Part shown: piece by piece, positions 1-11,790 of the stretch
Numbering within the stretch: position 1 is the stretch's first letter
Layout: each line of letters begins with the position of its first letter
Assembly: GCA_009823505.1 (NCBI GenBank)
Contig: VZQC01001008.1
Coordinates: 4,223,012-4,287,011, forward strand
DNA: 64,000 nt
DNA from: Rhizomys pruinosus
Lineage: Eukaryota > Chordata > Mammalia > Rodentia > Spalacidae
Direction: 5' to 3'
Notes under the pieces: model-generated
Database searches by the model: none
What the model saw: the letters and a program-made list of their open reading frames with translations, nothing else
Told to the model about the DNA's origin: nothing
Made by a program: the position numbers and the translations under genes

Positions 1-1539
1 TTTGAAGCCATAAAATAATGAAATTCTATTATTTGCAGCAACATTATTTAAGTGAAATAAGGCAGACTCAAAAAAAAAAAAGATACTACATGTAGTTTTA
101 CTTATTCAATAGCTTAATGCTTTGAGTACAACTCCAGTCTTTATATTCATTGGTTTCATATACTTATTCTCTGTGAAATAAAATTTGATCTTATTATCAA
201 ATAACACCTTCAGAGAATCTGTCCCACTCATCAGTTTGCACAAAAGTTTCACTGCAAATTTTAAATATGTACTGCACTCAATTCTGAGGGCTTCTCAAAT
301 GTACCAGTATGACTAAAGCAAAATATGATATAACTCATTTAAGCCATTTGCAAGAGCTTCCTAATATTTTTGAATCTCTAAAGAAAAATTTCCTTCTTTA
401 ATTGGAAAAGCTCAGTGTACAGTTCCTAAATTCCTGAAATTCAGAAAAATATTTCTTTGAGGTATTTTGTGATGGATAAAGAAGTCTAGCATGTAGATAT
501 AGTCTGCAAAACCACAGGAGTTATCTCCTTATTAGAAATCAAATCACAAATCAGAATATATTAAAAACTCTGAGTAATTCCTTATTAAAATTATTAACTT
601 TTGTTTAATTCAGCATTTGAAAAGCCTAAAACAAAGGACAGACTACAATGGAGAATACTTTTTATAGCTGACAAAACCGTTTACCTAAAAAGCAAACTTT
701 CAAAAATCCTATTGTATAGAATCCCTGGTGGTGTACCCTAGAGTTTGTTGGGGGAGAGAGGCATGGAACTTGAGAGACTTCCTGACCAGTCAGATTGTCA
801 AAAGAATAAGCTCTAGGTTCAGATTTTTTAAAATTAAAGAGTAGAAGCAATTGAAAGCACACCTATGGCAAGTGTACCCCACATACAGATAATAGTTATT
901 AGTAATTAAAACAATTTAATACTCAAATCAAAGTTGTTATCTTATAGTTTCAGTCACTAGTGTGCAACCTAAGGTCCATCAGCAATACAGATTAAATAAA
1001 CTCTTGACAACTATATGATAAAACATGGGTATATATTCATAGTTCTCAAAAGTGAGAAACTAATCTTTACCTGAACATCAAAGAATGGAAACATTAATAC
1101 ATTTCATCTAATGATGCTACAAAGTATTTTATATAAAGAAAAATTTAAATATAGATAAAATTTGTGATTATTAATGAAAACATTTGGATATATATCCAAG
1201 TTCATGTTTTGAGTTGGAGAGTATATGAGCAGAAGTCAATTATACCTAAACATTGAAGAAAGTAGCTTCTGTTAGTACCTTTGCTTTGCTTTCAAAATAA
1301 TACTGATACTGTCATTGAATCTCTACTGGCTTCTGCAGATGTCTAATTCTCCCATGGTACTACATTAAAAATGCACTTTCTAGGTTTATTACTGAAATGT
1401 CCAAAGAAGGGCCTCCCTCATGGATTGAGATTAAGGGAATGATTGCCAGGTTTTTATGAGAAAATGTAGTTCTTAATTTAGTAAGAAATATGATTGTGCT
1501 CAGTATTACAATTGTTCTTACAAAAACTAATAAAAATTA
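1..1539. other. AT-rich unique sequence, no gene seen
   Basis: I see no recognisable repeat, exon or RNA gene. Open frames are short and stop-rich, as expected of AT-rich noncoding DNA. A short A-run lies near 70-81. Confidence 0.6.
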
Positions 1540-1878
1540 GACTGGGAAGATGGCTTTAGGGGGTAAAGTTCTTGCTGCACAAGTATGAAAACTGAAGTTT
1601 TTATTCCCAGAACCCACATAAAGACCAAGTGCTTCTGCAACCCAAGTGCTACGGGACTGAAAAAGGGTAGATCTGGGGTGGAGGAAGAGGATAGGAAGGA
1701 GGGAAGGGGGGCCTTCTGGCCAGGCATTTTAGGAAATGGTAAATGGAGATCTCCAGGTTCAGTGAGAGACCCTGTCTAAAATATAAGGTTAAATGCTTAT
1801 GAAAGACACCTGCCAATCTCGGGCTTCCACATGAGCCTGCACGTGAGCATACCTCCACATTTCAAAAAGAAGAAGTTA
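1540..1878 (+). repeat. B4-type SINE
   Basis: The 5' part reads like an ID/tRNA-derived head (actgggaagatggct, then a 'gggtaaagttcttgctgcac' core). A B1-like middle and a 'gttcagtgagagaccctgtct' 3' section follow. That order, ID-like head then B1-like body, is the rodent B4 SINE. The copy is diverged. Short open frames on both strands across it are incidental. Confidence 0.75.
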
Positions 1879-1947
1879 ATTAAAATGTTCATAAAATACA
1901 AGGTGAGAAAATGTTTCATCCATTCTATCTTATAGAAATTTATTGGT

Positions 1948-2100
1948 ACCAGGTGTGGTGGCACATGACTTTAATCCCAGCACTCAAGAGGTAGAAGCAA
2001 GCAGATCTCTGTGAGATGTAGGCCAGCCTGGTTTACATAATGAGTTCCAGGCCAGCTGGAGTTACAAGGAAACCTTGTCTCAAAACAAGCAAACAAAAAA
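1948..2100 (+). repeat. B1 SINE (7SL-derived)
   Basis: It has the B1 order: 'aggtgtggtggcacatgac', 'ttaatcccagcactc', 'gccagcctggttta', 'cttgtctcaaaac' and an A-rich tail. It is moderately diverged, so an older insertion. Confidence 0.9.
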
Positions 2101-3264
2101 GAAAGGAAGAAAAGAAAGAAATTCTTTTGAAAGAATAGACAGACAGATTCATGCTATTTCTTGCTTTCTCCTTTTGCAACTTGACAGCAGGAGCCATGGC
2201 TTATAATTTTGTCTCCATTTTCCTTGTTGAGATTATGAAATGTAAAAAGCCTCTTAATAGCTTAATAGAATCACCTTTGATTTTACAGCTTTTGGCACTG
2301 TTTTATATGAGCCATAAGCGAATTATACATTATTTCAAAGTGATATGGATAACAGATACATTTAGTTATTATATATTAATTTAACATTTCATATACCTTG
2401 GTCCAAAAACATCTACATCCCTATGTAGTGTAAGAGTTAAGTATTCCTTCTTGGATAGAAATACACTGGCACTTTTCTGAGAATATCAAGTACATATTTC
2501 TGAAATTTTATATGGATACAAATAAGAAAAATGATTTAAAACCTTAAAGTGAAAATTTTAGATGGTGGCCTTATTTATAAAGTGAGAAGCTTCCTTCTCT
2601 ATTACCTGAATAGAAAATGAACATTGAATAATAAGAAGAGAAAAACATGCACATAGGGGAGTATGGATATTATTAAATACTCTGTTCCAGGAACACAGGG
2701 AATGAAGATTACACTATAATGTGGCCTACCCACACATGAACACTGACATGGAGACACAAACTACCTTGCATTTTATTTAATACTCATGACAGAAATTTGA
2801 ACAATAAAGTTCTAATATCAAGACTTTATGAAGTGAGTAAACAATAATTAGTAATGCAACATCAACTTGCAATTGATAAAATTTGGGTACTGAGAATTTA
2901 ATAATCAGTAAATGAAACTTTGATTCTTGCCCATTTGGGAAATCCTCTCTCTCTGACATTTTCAATCATTTGAACCATGGTGTACAAAATACAGGATTAG
3001 CATTCAATCATAGAATTTCAGTAGAAGAGGCTATTACACTGATGATCCTCTGACAATTATGGTCTATCAGGCTTCTGAAAATAACTATTAGCAGCCTATA
3101 TTCTATGAAATTTGTAAACTTCCATACAGTAAAGAAAATAATCATAGCAAAGAGAAAAACTATGAATGGTACATAATATCTTCAGGTTATAAATGTGAAA
3201 AGGGTGAGTTTGCAGTTGACAGAGGAAATTTACAAACTTCAGTAACAATACCAAATTATGCATT
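2101..3264. other. Unique AT-rich sequence
   Basis: I recognise no repeat or gene. A 77-codon open frame at 2,151-2,384 (+) has no recognisable motif and sits in AT-rich sequence. I treat it as chance. Confidence 0.5.
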
Positions 3265-3672
3265 AACCTATGTACAAAAGACTTAAATAGTCATTTCTCA
3301 AAAGAATATATACAAATGGTCCTTAGATACATGGGAAAAAGTACAGTCACTAACCTTCAAGGGAATATAAGCCAAAGCCAGGATGACATCCCACTCTGGT
3401 AAGAATGAATGTCATCAGAAAGCAAAAGACAGTAAGTAACGGTGACAACGCAGAGAAAAGTGTAGGTGAAAAATCAATTAGTAAAGCCATTATGGAAAAT
3501 TATTATGTTCCTTAAAAATTAAAAATTTAAACTATTGCATGGTTCAGTAATTTTCCCATTGGGTATCTACCCAAATGAAATTGAATCCATCTGTCAAAGA
3601 GACATCTGCATATAAAGGCACTGTGCAGAACTGTGCAGACTTATTCAGAGTAGCCAAGAAATTGAAACAATG
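3265..3672 (+). repeat. Old L1 fragment, ORF2 3' portion
   Basis: The text follows the conserved end of L1 ORF2 in order: 'aaaagacttaaatagtcatttct', then 'ccattatggaaaa', 'ttgggtatctacccaaa' and 'gagtagccaagaaattgaaac'. Indels and stops break the frame throughout. It is much more diverged than the L1 copies at 4,861 and 6,370, so this is an ancient insertion. Confidence 0.75.
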
Positions 3673-4699
3673 ATCTATAAACAGAAAAAAAGCTGATGGC
3701 GATACAAGGGAAACCTGGATCCCCTTTTATGGTCTTAGTCTCATTCATAAAGTATTTAAGAATAGACTTAAATGGAAGCTTGAAGACAATTTTATTCAAA
3801 CTTAAGGGAAAACCTTCAAGCAGGGAAGCTGTCATCTCTGCAGCTGCTGTGTTCAGGAGAGTGGAAGGGTGGCATGGAAGTCAGACACCTGGCCCACAAG
3901 CAGCCTTTGGAGGAAGAGAGAGCTGCCCAGAAAAGGTAAATCCTAAATGTTGGGACAGCCCAAAGCATTAGGGAAAGCATGGCTAGAAAATTATATAAAG
4001 AATTAAAGGAGAGGTGATGCTTTTTGGAAGAATTCAGAAAAGTGGGCAGACTTAACTGAGAGCCACATCTGTGGCTGGTCCAGAAGCACTGCACTATGGG
4101 TCAAGGATTCCTGGCAGGGAAAGTTCAACATTTCATTAGTGCACTAGGTATTCCTTCATCTCTTCAGCAAGATTTAAGGTGAACCCGCCTTCCTAGGTTG
4201 GTCCTGTGGCCGGACAACCTACCTGGAAAAGCTGGAGAGGTACAGACTTCATCATCCAGACCAGGCCAGAGATTTCTCCTATGGGACTTCTTGCCACTAT
4301 AACAGTAGAAATAAGTAATACAAACACCATGAAGATATGCACATTCACACACATACAAACTGCATTTACACACACACCACAACTTTAGTTCAGACTATCA
4401 ATATGAGAATGGCAATCTAAGTACAAAATATTTAAAAACCAAATGCACATACACTACTCATCATCGTCCCAATCACTAGGAATATAATATTGCATAGTAC
4501 TTTGTATTATTTTCTGAGAAATGAAGTAAAATGTACTCTTTTACTTGGCATTCATAACAATGTCATCATTGATTCTCAGAATTTGATGGATAGCACATTA
4601 TTCTTTTATGTATATAAAATGTGAAAATTTTAATATAGAGATATCACCTCAGAATCAAGAAAAATAAGGGTAGGGTGGGCAAAAATCTGAATGTATGAG
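3673..4699. other. Unique sequence, weak CA-rich patch
   Basis: No repeat or gene is recognised. A short CA-rich stretch lies at about 4,340-4,380. Overlapping short open frames on both strands (3,640-4,390) look incidental. Confidence 0.5.
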
Positions 4700-4773
4700 T
4701 GGCCTTGAACCCAGATCCACCTGCCTCTGCCTCCCAAGTTCTGGGATTAAAAGTGTGAGCCACTACACTGGCT
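4700..4773 (-). repeat. B1 SINE fragment
   Basis: Reverse-strand B1 5' half: 'ggccttgaacccagatccac', then 'ctgcctctgcctcccaag' and 'gggattaaaagtgtgagcca'. The 3' half of the element is missing. Confidence 0.8.
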
Positions 4774-4850
4774 CCAACACCGTCTTCTGACTTCCACTGT
4801 CTTTGGATGACATGGGTGCACTTAGACACATGCACATAAAAAATTTAAAA
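4774..4850 (+). repeat. B2 SINE 3' fragment
   Basis: It matches the B2 3' portion ('gtcttctgacttccactg', 'gacatgggtgcac', 'catgcacataaaaa') and ends in an A-rich tail. It abuts the B1 fragment directly. Confidence 0.7.
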
Positions 4851-5330
4851 ATGATAAAACAATTGCTGGAGAGGTTATGAGGAAAGGGGAACACTCATCC
4901 ACTGCTGCTGGGAATGTAAACTCATACAACCACTATGGAAATCAGTGACGTTTAAAAGACTCAAAAAGAGCTTACCACCTGACCTAGTCATACCACTCCT
5001 GGGTATATACCCATAAGACTCATCCTACCACAAAGATACATACACATCTATGTTTATTGCAGTTCTCTTCACAATACTGAAGAGCTGGAACCAACACAAA
5101 TGCCATCCTCACCTGATGAGTGGATAATAAAAATGGGGTGTATCTGCACAATGGAGTAAAGAAAGATGACATCATGAATTTTGCAGGTAAATGGATGGAA
5201 CTAGAAGCCATTATGCTAAGTGAAGTAAGTTAAGTCCCAGAAAAACAAACAGAGAATGGGAATGGTTTCCCTCATCTGTGGATGCTAGCACCAAATCCCC
5301 AGTTGAAAGGCAAGCTGAGCAATGTTACTG

Positions 5331-5332
5331 TT

Positions 5333-5375
<43 letters not shown>

Positions 5376-5378
5376 TTT
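5331..5378. repeat. (TTTA)n microsatellite
   Basis: About twelve tandem TTTA units run straight into the poly-T tail of the following antisense B1, so it probably grew from that SINE tail. Confidence 0.95.
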
Positions 5379-5492
5379 TTTGGTCTTTTCGAGACAGGGT
5401 CTCCCTGTAGCCCCAGCTGTCCTGAAACTCACTCTGTAGACCAGGCTGGCCTTGAACTCACAAAGATCCTCCTGCCTCTGCCTCCTGAAAGC
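5379..5492 (-). repeat. B1 SINE, 5'-truncated
   Basis: Antisense B1 reading 'ggtcttttcgagacagggtc', 'tagaccaggctggccttgaa' and 'ctcctgcctctgcctcctg'. It stops before the B1 head, so it is 5'-truncated, and it is inserted in the L1 3' UTR. Confidence 0.9.
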
Positions 5493-5521
5493 AACTGTGC
5501 TGTTATAATGCGAATCATCTC

Positions 5522-5678
5522 TTTTTTTTTTTTTTTTTTTTGGCTTTTTCGAGACAGGGTCTCCACCCCAGCTGTCCTGGAACTTGCTCTGTGGACCAGG
5601 CTGGCCTTGAACTCACAAAGATCTGCCTGCCTCTGCCTCCCGAGTGCTAGGATTAAAGGCGTGCACACCATGCCCAGC
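5522..5678 (-). repeat. B1 SINE with target-site duplication
   Basis: Near full-length antisense B1 with a long poly-T start and 'ggctttttcgagacagggtc'. Flanking duplications are at 5,505-5,520 and 5,679-5,693 (ataatg-y-gaat..tct, one substitution and a 2-bp difference). It lies in the same L1 3' UTR as the previous B1. Confidence 0.9.
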
Positions 5679-5998
5679 ATAATGTGAATCTCTTAATGGG
5701 CTCTAGAATTGACTTACCACTTATTTTCAGACATTTTAATTACCTTATATGGGTGGAAGGTATGTGTTCATATTTTAAGGTAATATAAGATTAAAGGGGA
5801 AAAATGTGAATTCCTAAACATATTTTGGAATTAACATACAGTCTACTTTTGGAGGTCATAATTTTGGTACATATGTTTATATAGGTATATTTTGGAGCAA
5901 CACAAATGGGAGGGAACAACAACAACATAAGGATTGTGTCAAAGGACTGACTGATACAGTTAAATTCTGCCCTAAACAATAAACCTCTCCAGAGAAAA

Positions 5999-6365
5999 AC
6001 TATTTTATAGTGCTTTTATTGATGATTTCGGACATCATTTCTCAGTTCAGTTTAGACATATTCCCCTTTCCCTTCTCCCTACCCCACCCCACCGTAGATT
6101 GTGCATTCTGCCATAACTGTCCTGCATCTTTCTCTGAGTCTGTTTTTTTTATGTTTAAGAATTCACATTTTCCTCCTTTAATTTTATATTACTCTAAAAT
6201 ATGAATACATACTTTCCACTCATATACAGTAATTACAGAGTCTGAAAGTAAGTAGGGATTCTAGGGCCCATTAAGAGAGTTGCATTATAACAAATATTTC
6301 AGATAAACAGAAATATAACAATAATGTTGTTCAGCTTGCCTTTCATCTGGGGATTTGACATAGGT
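5999..6365 (-). repeat. L1 3' UTR, opposite orientation to its neighbours
   Basis: Reverse-complemented, this reads as the same L1 3' UTR seen at about 5,283-5,998 ('cagcttgcctttcatctggg' at its right end matches 5,290-5,320 reversed). It includes the terminal segment with AATAAA near 6,010-6,020. It sits tail-to-tail with the + strand L1 on its left and is followed by another + strand L1. A short open frame at 6,010-6,204 falls inside it and is not a gene. Confidence 0.75.
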
Positions 6366-6369
6366 GTAT

Positions 6370-7615
6370 GAAAAGACTTTCTAAATCAGACAGCAGCTGC
6401 ACAGGAAATAAGGTCAACAGTCAACAAATGGGACCTCATCAAACTCAAAAGCTTCTGTACAGAGAAAGAAACAATCAAGGAAGTGAAGAGAAAACCCACA
6501 GAGTAGGAGGAAATCTTCACCAGTGATTCATCTGACAGAGCATTAACGTCAAGAATATATAGACTACTCAAAAAACAAAGAAGAAAACAAATGACCTACT
6601 CAAAAGATGGAGTAAAGAGCTGAATAGAGACTTTACCAGTGAGGAAAGAAAGATGGCTGAGAAACATCTTAAAAAGTATTCAACATCATTAATAATTAAG
6701 GAAATGCAAATTAAAACCTCTCTCAGATATCATCTCACTCCGATAAGTCAGGCTAAGATCAAGAACACAAAAGACACCAAATGCTGGAGAGGTTATGGGG
6801 AAAGGGGAACACTCATTCACTGCTGGTGGGAATGTAAACTTGTACAACCATTATGGAAAGCAGTGTGGAGAACCCTTAAAAGACTGAAAATGGGGCTGGA
6901 GAGATGGCTCAGTGGTTAAGAGTACCAACTGCTCTTGCGGAGGACCAGGTTTGATTCCCAGCACCCACATGGTAGCTAAGAACCATCTTTAACTCCAGTT
7001 CCAGGGGAATCAGACACCCTCTTCTGACCTCCAAAGCATTGCACGACATGGGTGCACCAACCTACATGCAACTCATACACGTAAAAAAATAATAATAACA
7101 AAAAAAGACTCAAAATGAGCCTACCACCTTACCCAGCCATACCACTCCTGGGTATATACCCACAAGACTCATCCTACCACAAAGATACATGCACATCCAT
7201 GTTTACTGCAGCTCTTCTCACAATAGAGAAGAGCTGGAACCAACACAAATGCCCTCAACTGAGGAGTGGATGAAAAAAAATGTGGTACATCTACACAATG
7301 TAGCACTATTCAGCGTTAAAAGAAAAAAAAGATGACATCATGAACTTTGCAGGTAAAAGGATGGAACTCAAAGCCATTATGTTAAGTGAAGTAACACAGT
7401 CCCAGAAAAAAACAAGCAGTGAATGGTCTCCCTCTTTTATGGATGCTGACTCCAGAGAAAAAGTTTGAACAGACTGAAAGAAAGATGCAGGACATGTATG
7501 GCAGGATGCATAGACTAGGGTGGTGTGGGGGCAAGGAAAGGGGAATATGTCTAAACTGGACTGAGAAATGATATATGAAATACACAGAACATCAATAAAA
7601 GTATTTTATTTAAAA
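6370..7615 (+). repeat. L1 3' end, interrupted by a B2
   Basis: The ORF2 C-terminal region is clear. A frame at 6,653-6,919 contains the L1 ORF2 C-terminal cysteine-motif region ([18 protein letters not shown]), in which the second cysteine of the usual C-x3-C-x7-H-x4-C is replaced by tyrosine. The 3' UTR ends at an AATAAA-like site near 7,592-7,610. A B2 at 6,892 breaks it, and frameshifts make it non-functional. Confidence 0.9.
6892..7102 (+). repeat. B2 SINE with 14-bp target-site duplication
   Basis: It starts 'ggggctggagagatggctca' (tRNA-like head with A and B boxes) and ends in an A-rich tail. Duplicated target: aaaagactgaaaat at 6,878-6,891 and aaaagactcaaaat at 7,103-7,116, one mismatch. 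It is inserted in L1 ORF2, so it is younger than that L1. Confidence 0.95.
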
Positions 7616-8222
7616 AAAACTGAAAGCAAACCAAAATATGCTTGAAAGGTTAAAAATAGTGTGTGTAGAGGGGGGCCTACAGGAAGCTGCCAGTGGAGAA
7701 GGGCTCTAAAGATGGCTAAGATGTTCCGTATAAAACACACAAAAATTCAATAAAAAGTTCACTACTATTATTTCTACTACTACTGATAATAATAATAATA
7801 TTATTATAGTAAAACAATAAAACTTTTGAAATGTATGAACTTAGCAGACTTACCAGCTTCCAGCAACCCAAGGACTAAGAAGCCTGTCAGATAGCATCTA
7901 AGGCCCATAGCAGAATTCTCACTTTGCTAAAACCTGCCTCCCTGATGCCTCCTCCAAGGTAACTGAAGAATTTTAGTCTATGGTTTTCTTTGTTCTGTTA
8001 CTATAAAAACTTCATGAAAATGTAACCATGTTGAAACATGGAACTTGGGGTAAAATGAATCTGTGTTCCTGGGTCGCGGCCACTCATACTGGGTTCCAGA
8101 ACAAAAACTCTACCTTTGAGGTGAGAGTCGTGCTTTTGCATCAACAATATAAAGATTCTAGAAAATGTGTTTCAGACAAGTGTAATAGTGCACATCCGAC
8201 ACTGGAGAGAAAAAGGTAAGTG
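7616..8222. other. Unique sequence with a short AAT tract
   Basis: No gene or dispersed repeat is recognised. A short imperfect (AAT)n lies at about 7,780-7,806. A 63-codon frame at 8,028-8,219 has no motif I can place. Confidence 0.5.
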
Positions 8223-8326
8223 AATTTCTGTGAGACTGAGACCATCCTGATCTACATAGTAAATTCTAGGTCAGCTGGGGTTACAGTGCTCACAAAAACA
8301 AACAAACAAACAAACAAACAAACAAA
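8223..8326 (+). repeat. B1 SINE 3' fragment with (CAAA)n tail
   Basis: B1 3' portion ('atcctgatctacatagtaaa', 'ggtcagctggggttacag') followed by about seven CAAA units (8,296-8,326), an expanded SINE tail. Confidence 0.75.
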
Positions 8327-9446
8327 GAAAATGTATTTTGTTCCTTTAAGAATATACCTCAAGTTATTTAAATAGAATAAAAGGAAAGTAATAAATGAAA
8401 TTGTCAATATGCTGTGAGAATATGTATTCTCTTCAGTAACAGCACCATGCATAATTTGTCTCTGAACTTTAATACTCATAATTTAATTCTAATCATTTAA
8501 ATAATTATATACCCCAAATTGAAAGTATAACATTGCATAATTTAAAAGCAAAGAGTAGTACTCATAAAACATGTCCAACACAGACACAAAATTACTATAA
8601 TAATGACAAAATAAGATTTCTATTCAGATAATGAGAAGCTAGTTTCTTTCTGTATATTGATAACAGTGCAGATTGCACAATGCTGTCTTTCAGTGAGACT
8701 GCAAAGACATACTGGGTAAATATATCATTCTCAAAAGACTTGATAAATAATGAGAATAAATGAGTATAAAATTAACTAAGCCTTAATAATTTGCTTTATA
8801 TGTCACAAGACAGTTTTTTCGACATAAGGAATTTCACACTCACTGTAATTATCAAAGTTAGTAATCAGAGGGAGAATCTGACAGGGATTTGGGAGACTTG
8901 ATTTGAGAAAGAAATGTAAGTTTATGGAGGGGGGAAATTATCAAGTGCAAAAAAATTATAGCAAAATCAGATATGTGAAATTCTTTGCATTTATTTGGCC
9001 ACACAATGAGAGGAACTTTAATGAAACATCATTACTTTTCAGCAAACACTGGTGTCCACCTGTGGTAGAAATTTTTCATTTTTTTATGCAGATACCAAAA
9101 TAATGATATTCATAAAATATGGAAATCTAGTAAAAACTGGTTGAGAGCTGAGTCTTCTTGTGGTCTCATTTGCTCCAAGTTCAGGTAAGTCTAGGAAGTT
9201 TAGAAGGAGATCTTGTCATTCACAAAGGCCAAAGTCAGGTGATAAGCAATTTCAATGGGAGTGAAAGGACTGATTTAAGCTTTCACATTCAAATAAATGT
9301 GGGGGAACCATAGGATGTTATTCCTCTTGCTGAGTGTCCAGGGACATATGTAGACGAGCGTATTCAGGCCACCTTGCTCATGCTATCTGGTATTTTGAAA
9401 GAAAATTCCAAGACTAGGAATAGCCAAGGTTAAAGCTACAGAAATT
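8327..9446. other. Unique AT-rich sequence
   Basis: I recognise nothing by eye. A 66-codon open frame at 8,903-9,103 (+) lacks motifs. Confidence 0.5.
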
Positions 9447-9505
9447 GCACAGCTGGGGCTACAGTGAGACCCTGTCTCAAAAAGACCAAAAAATAAAAAT
9501 AAAAA
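9447..9505 (+). repeat. B1 SINE 3' stub
   Basis: Only the last part of B1 is present ('cagctggggctacagtgaga', 'ccctgtctcaaaaagacc') plus an A-rich tail. Confidence 0.75.
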
Positions 9506-9525
9506 TAGAAATTCCACTAGCCAGC

Positions 9526-9613
9526 TTCCCTCCCTCCCTCCCTCCCTCCCTTCCTTCCTGCCTCCCTGCCTGCCTGCCTTTCTTTCTCTCTCTCCTCTCC
9601 TTCCTTTCTTTCA
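9526..9613. repeat. Pyrimidine-strand microsatellite (CCTN)n
   Basis: A run of TCCC, CTTC, CTGC and TTTC tetramers. The + strand is almost purely C/T, so the tract could form triplex-type DNA. It is interrupted and compound. Confidence 0.95.
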
Positions 9614-11352
9614 TTAAACAAGGCATATGATAAAAAAAAGCTGACTAGACCTTCCAAAAAGCAGTTATGTGTTATGGTTTAATTAATTTATTCTAAGCAT
9701 ATCCACTTGGCAAAATATATCATAAGTACAATATAATTTTTTAAGAATGTATTATAAGTTATAAAGGAAAGTGCAGAAAAATCTTTGGTTACTCATATCA
9801 TCATAACACTATAAACTGTCATTAATATGCATAAATAAAATTCATTTAAAATGCTGGATATATAGTTTAAAATCATACCAAGAACCTGAAATGTGAATCC
9901 TTGGAACAAAATTTATGTTAGAATTTCATTTTGGAGCTTGCCCTTTTAATAAAGTAAATTTGCCAGAAGGATTTTATTTAGATTAAATAACTAAGCATTT
10001 ATGATTATGGGCTATTGGTGAGTCATATAGCAGAAAAAAAAAAGCACTTTTATTTTTATGTTGTGACAGTTTGCATTGAGCAACAGGTCTCTATGGTGTG
10101 CAGTGCATCAGAGAAGTGACAATTGTCAGCAGATTTATATGCTAAAGCACTTTGAAAAATAAGTGTTACAGATGTTTTCAATTACCTGGATCATGTGAGA
10201 AAAAGCACATTAATTTGTTTTCCCTTGCATTTTTATATGATTATTGGAATAATGCTTTGAGTGGTATGTACTTTGATTTTGTAAATTATATCCATTTAAA
10301 TTATTTTGTAAGATAGAAGAACTTATCCCATGCCTGTTTAAAAAAGAGGGTTCAAATGAACAACTGTGTCAGATATGATACAGCCCTAGTTCGTCATAAG
10401 TGAGCACTGTGGCCACAGTCCAGACACCAATCAAATTTCTCACACTGTATTAATGGCAAATGCTGTTATATCTTTTTGAAAGATCGATACATTTCTTTTG
10501 GAATATTTACTCCTTCTAAGAACCTTCGGCGTATCTCCCAGTTATGAGCTTTGCCTTATTATTTTTGCTTTGCCTTGGACTCCTTGGCTCCAGTTTCTCA
10601 CCTAATAGTACCATTTCTTCCCTTAATACCAAATTCAGTGTAAACTCCTGTTTTAGGTTATGATCTTTAAGACAAGAAAGAGTCTAGTTTCCCTACCATC
10701 TGGTAGTTGAGGAATTTGAGAAACATTCCTTAACTTTACAAAATAGTTGGATATGACAGCTAATTTTATGAGTCATTTTGACTAATCTACAAAGTTCCCA
10801 CATATGGTTAAATAAAATTCAGACTATATCTGTGGAAGTGTTTCTTGTGACATTTAAGAATCATTAACGTTAGGCCTTTAATAAAAACACAACTTGACCT
10901 TTAGCATCTGTTTTAAGACCAAGAGGGGACCTGAGCACACAAGAACTTGTTCCTTCAGGTGTCCCAAGCAAAGTCTTGCTTATTCTTTGAAACAGTGTCT
11001 CCAGCAAGAAATGGAGAAATAGACATCAGGATCAACCCTTACCTCATCAGGGAATCTTGCGCATTGATTCCATATAATGTCTCTCATCATTTGCAATGAG
11101 AAAAGCAGTCACTTACAGCACTCTGATGGAGGGCAAGCAGGGGTCCTGCATTTAGGTCATATGCCCGGGTCACATGAGAAGCATATGACTCAAGTGAATT
11201 TGTTTACATTATAAGCAGTAACTTTTTGATTGTGAGACTATGTAGAAGTCTCTAGTCCAGATTATATATGTCCACATTGTGAACAATTTCTGGTCAAATT
11301 AAAAATTTAAGTGGTTAAAGTAAGGAGATCAAATTTCCTGGTCCCACAGGTA
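9614..11352. other. Unique sequence; contains a conserved-looking block
   Basis: No transposon is recognised except a weak dispersed similarity at 10,930-11,230 with 17,690-18,060 (see findings). The stretch 9,930-10,320 is repeat-free, balanced in composition and lacks long open frames. It has the texture of a conserved noncoding element, but I cannot test that here. Confidence 0.45.
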
Positions 11353-11368
11353 AGGCATTCACTTCTTT

Positions 11369-11524
11369 TTTTTTTTTTTTTTTTTTTTTTCGAGACAGGG
11401 TCTCCCTGTAGCCCCAGCTGTCCTGGAACTCACTCTAGACTAGGCTGGCCTTGAACTCACAAAGATCCACCTGCCTCTGCCTCCCAAGTGCTAGGATTAA
11501 AGGCGTGCACCACCACGCCCGGCC
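11369..11524 (-). repeat. B1 SINE with 16-bp target-site duplication
   Basis: Full-length antisense B1 with an uninterrupted poly-T start. Flanked by aggcattcacttcttt at 11,353-11,368 and 11,525-11,540, a perfect duplication. The clean duplication and good match indicate a fairly recent insertion. Confidence 0.97.
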
Positions 11525-11574
11525 AGGCATTCACTTCTTTAGAGGCCTCAATAATATAAAAAGGTAGACTGTAT

Positions 11575-11596
11575 TCTGTCTGTCTGTCTGTCTGTT
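11575..11596. repeat. (CTGT)n microsatellite
   Basis: Five to six CTGT units. Confidence 0.9.
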
Positions 11597-11614
11597 CATT
11601 TACAAATAAAGAGA

Positions 11615-11790
11615 TTGCCCGAATGTGGCTGTACATGCCTTTAACCCCAGCTCTTGGGGGATAGAGGCAGGAGGATCTCTGTGAAAACAAGGCCAGCCTG
11701 GTCCACATAGTGACTTCCAGGCAGGCTGAGACGGGACACACTGCCAAAAACAAATCAAGACAAAAAACACAAAAACCAAAGAAACAAAGA
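11615..11790 (+). repeat. B1 SINE
   Basis: Diverged B1 ('gtacatgcctttaacccca', 'ggccagcctggtccacatag') with a long imperfect CAAAA-rich tail. Confidence 0.85.

Larger units (their letters stand above)
4861..5998 (+). repeat. L1 3' end: ORF2 C-terminus and 3' UTR, interrupted
   Basis: It runs from the ORF2 C-terminal region ('gagaggttatgaggaaaggg', 'gggtatatacccataagact', 'gatgacatcatgaattttgc') into a rodent L1 3' UTR. The UTR ends near 'ccagagaaaaac', about 150 bp short of the true L1 terminus. A (TTTA)n tract and two antisense B1 SINEs were inserted into the UTR later. The coding part carries stops and is dead. Confidence 0.85.

Noticed and set aside
5322..5687. 121-codon + frame
   Set aside because: It is made of (TTTA)n and two antisense B1 SINEs. 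Its protein is the familiar translation of B1.
5999..7615. L1 twin-priming event joining the minus piece at 5,999 to the + piece at 6,370
   Set aside because: The + piece keeps its own 3' terminus and poly(A) signal, so it is a separate insertion.
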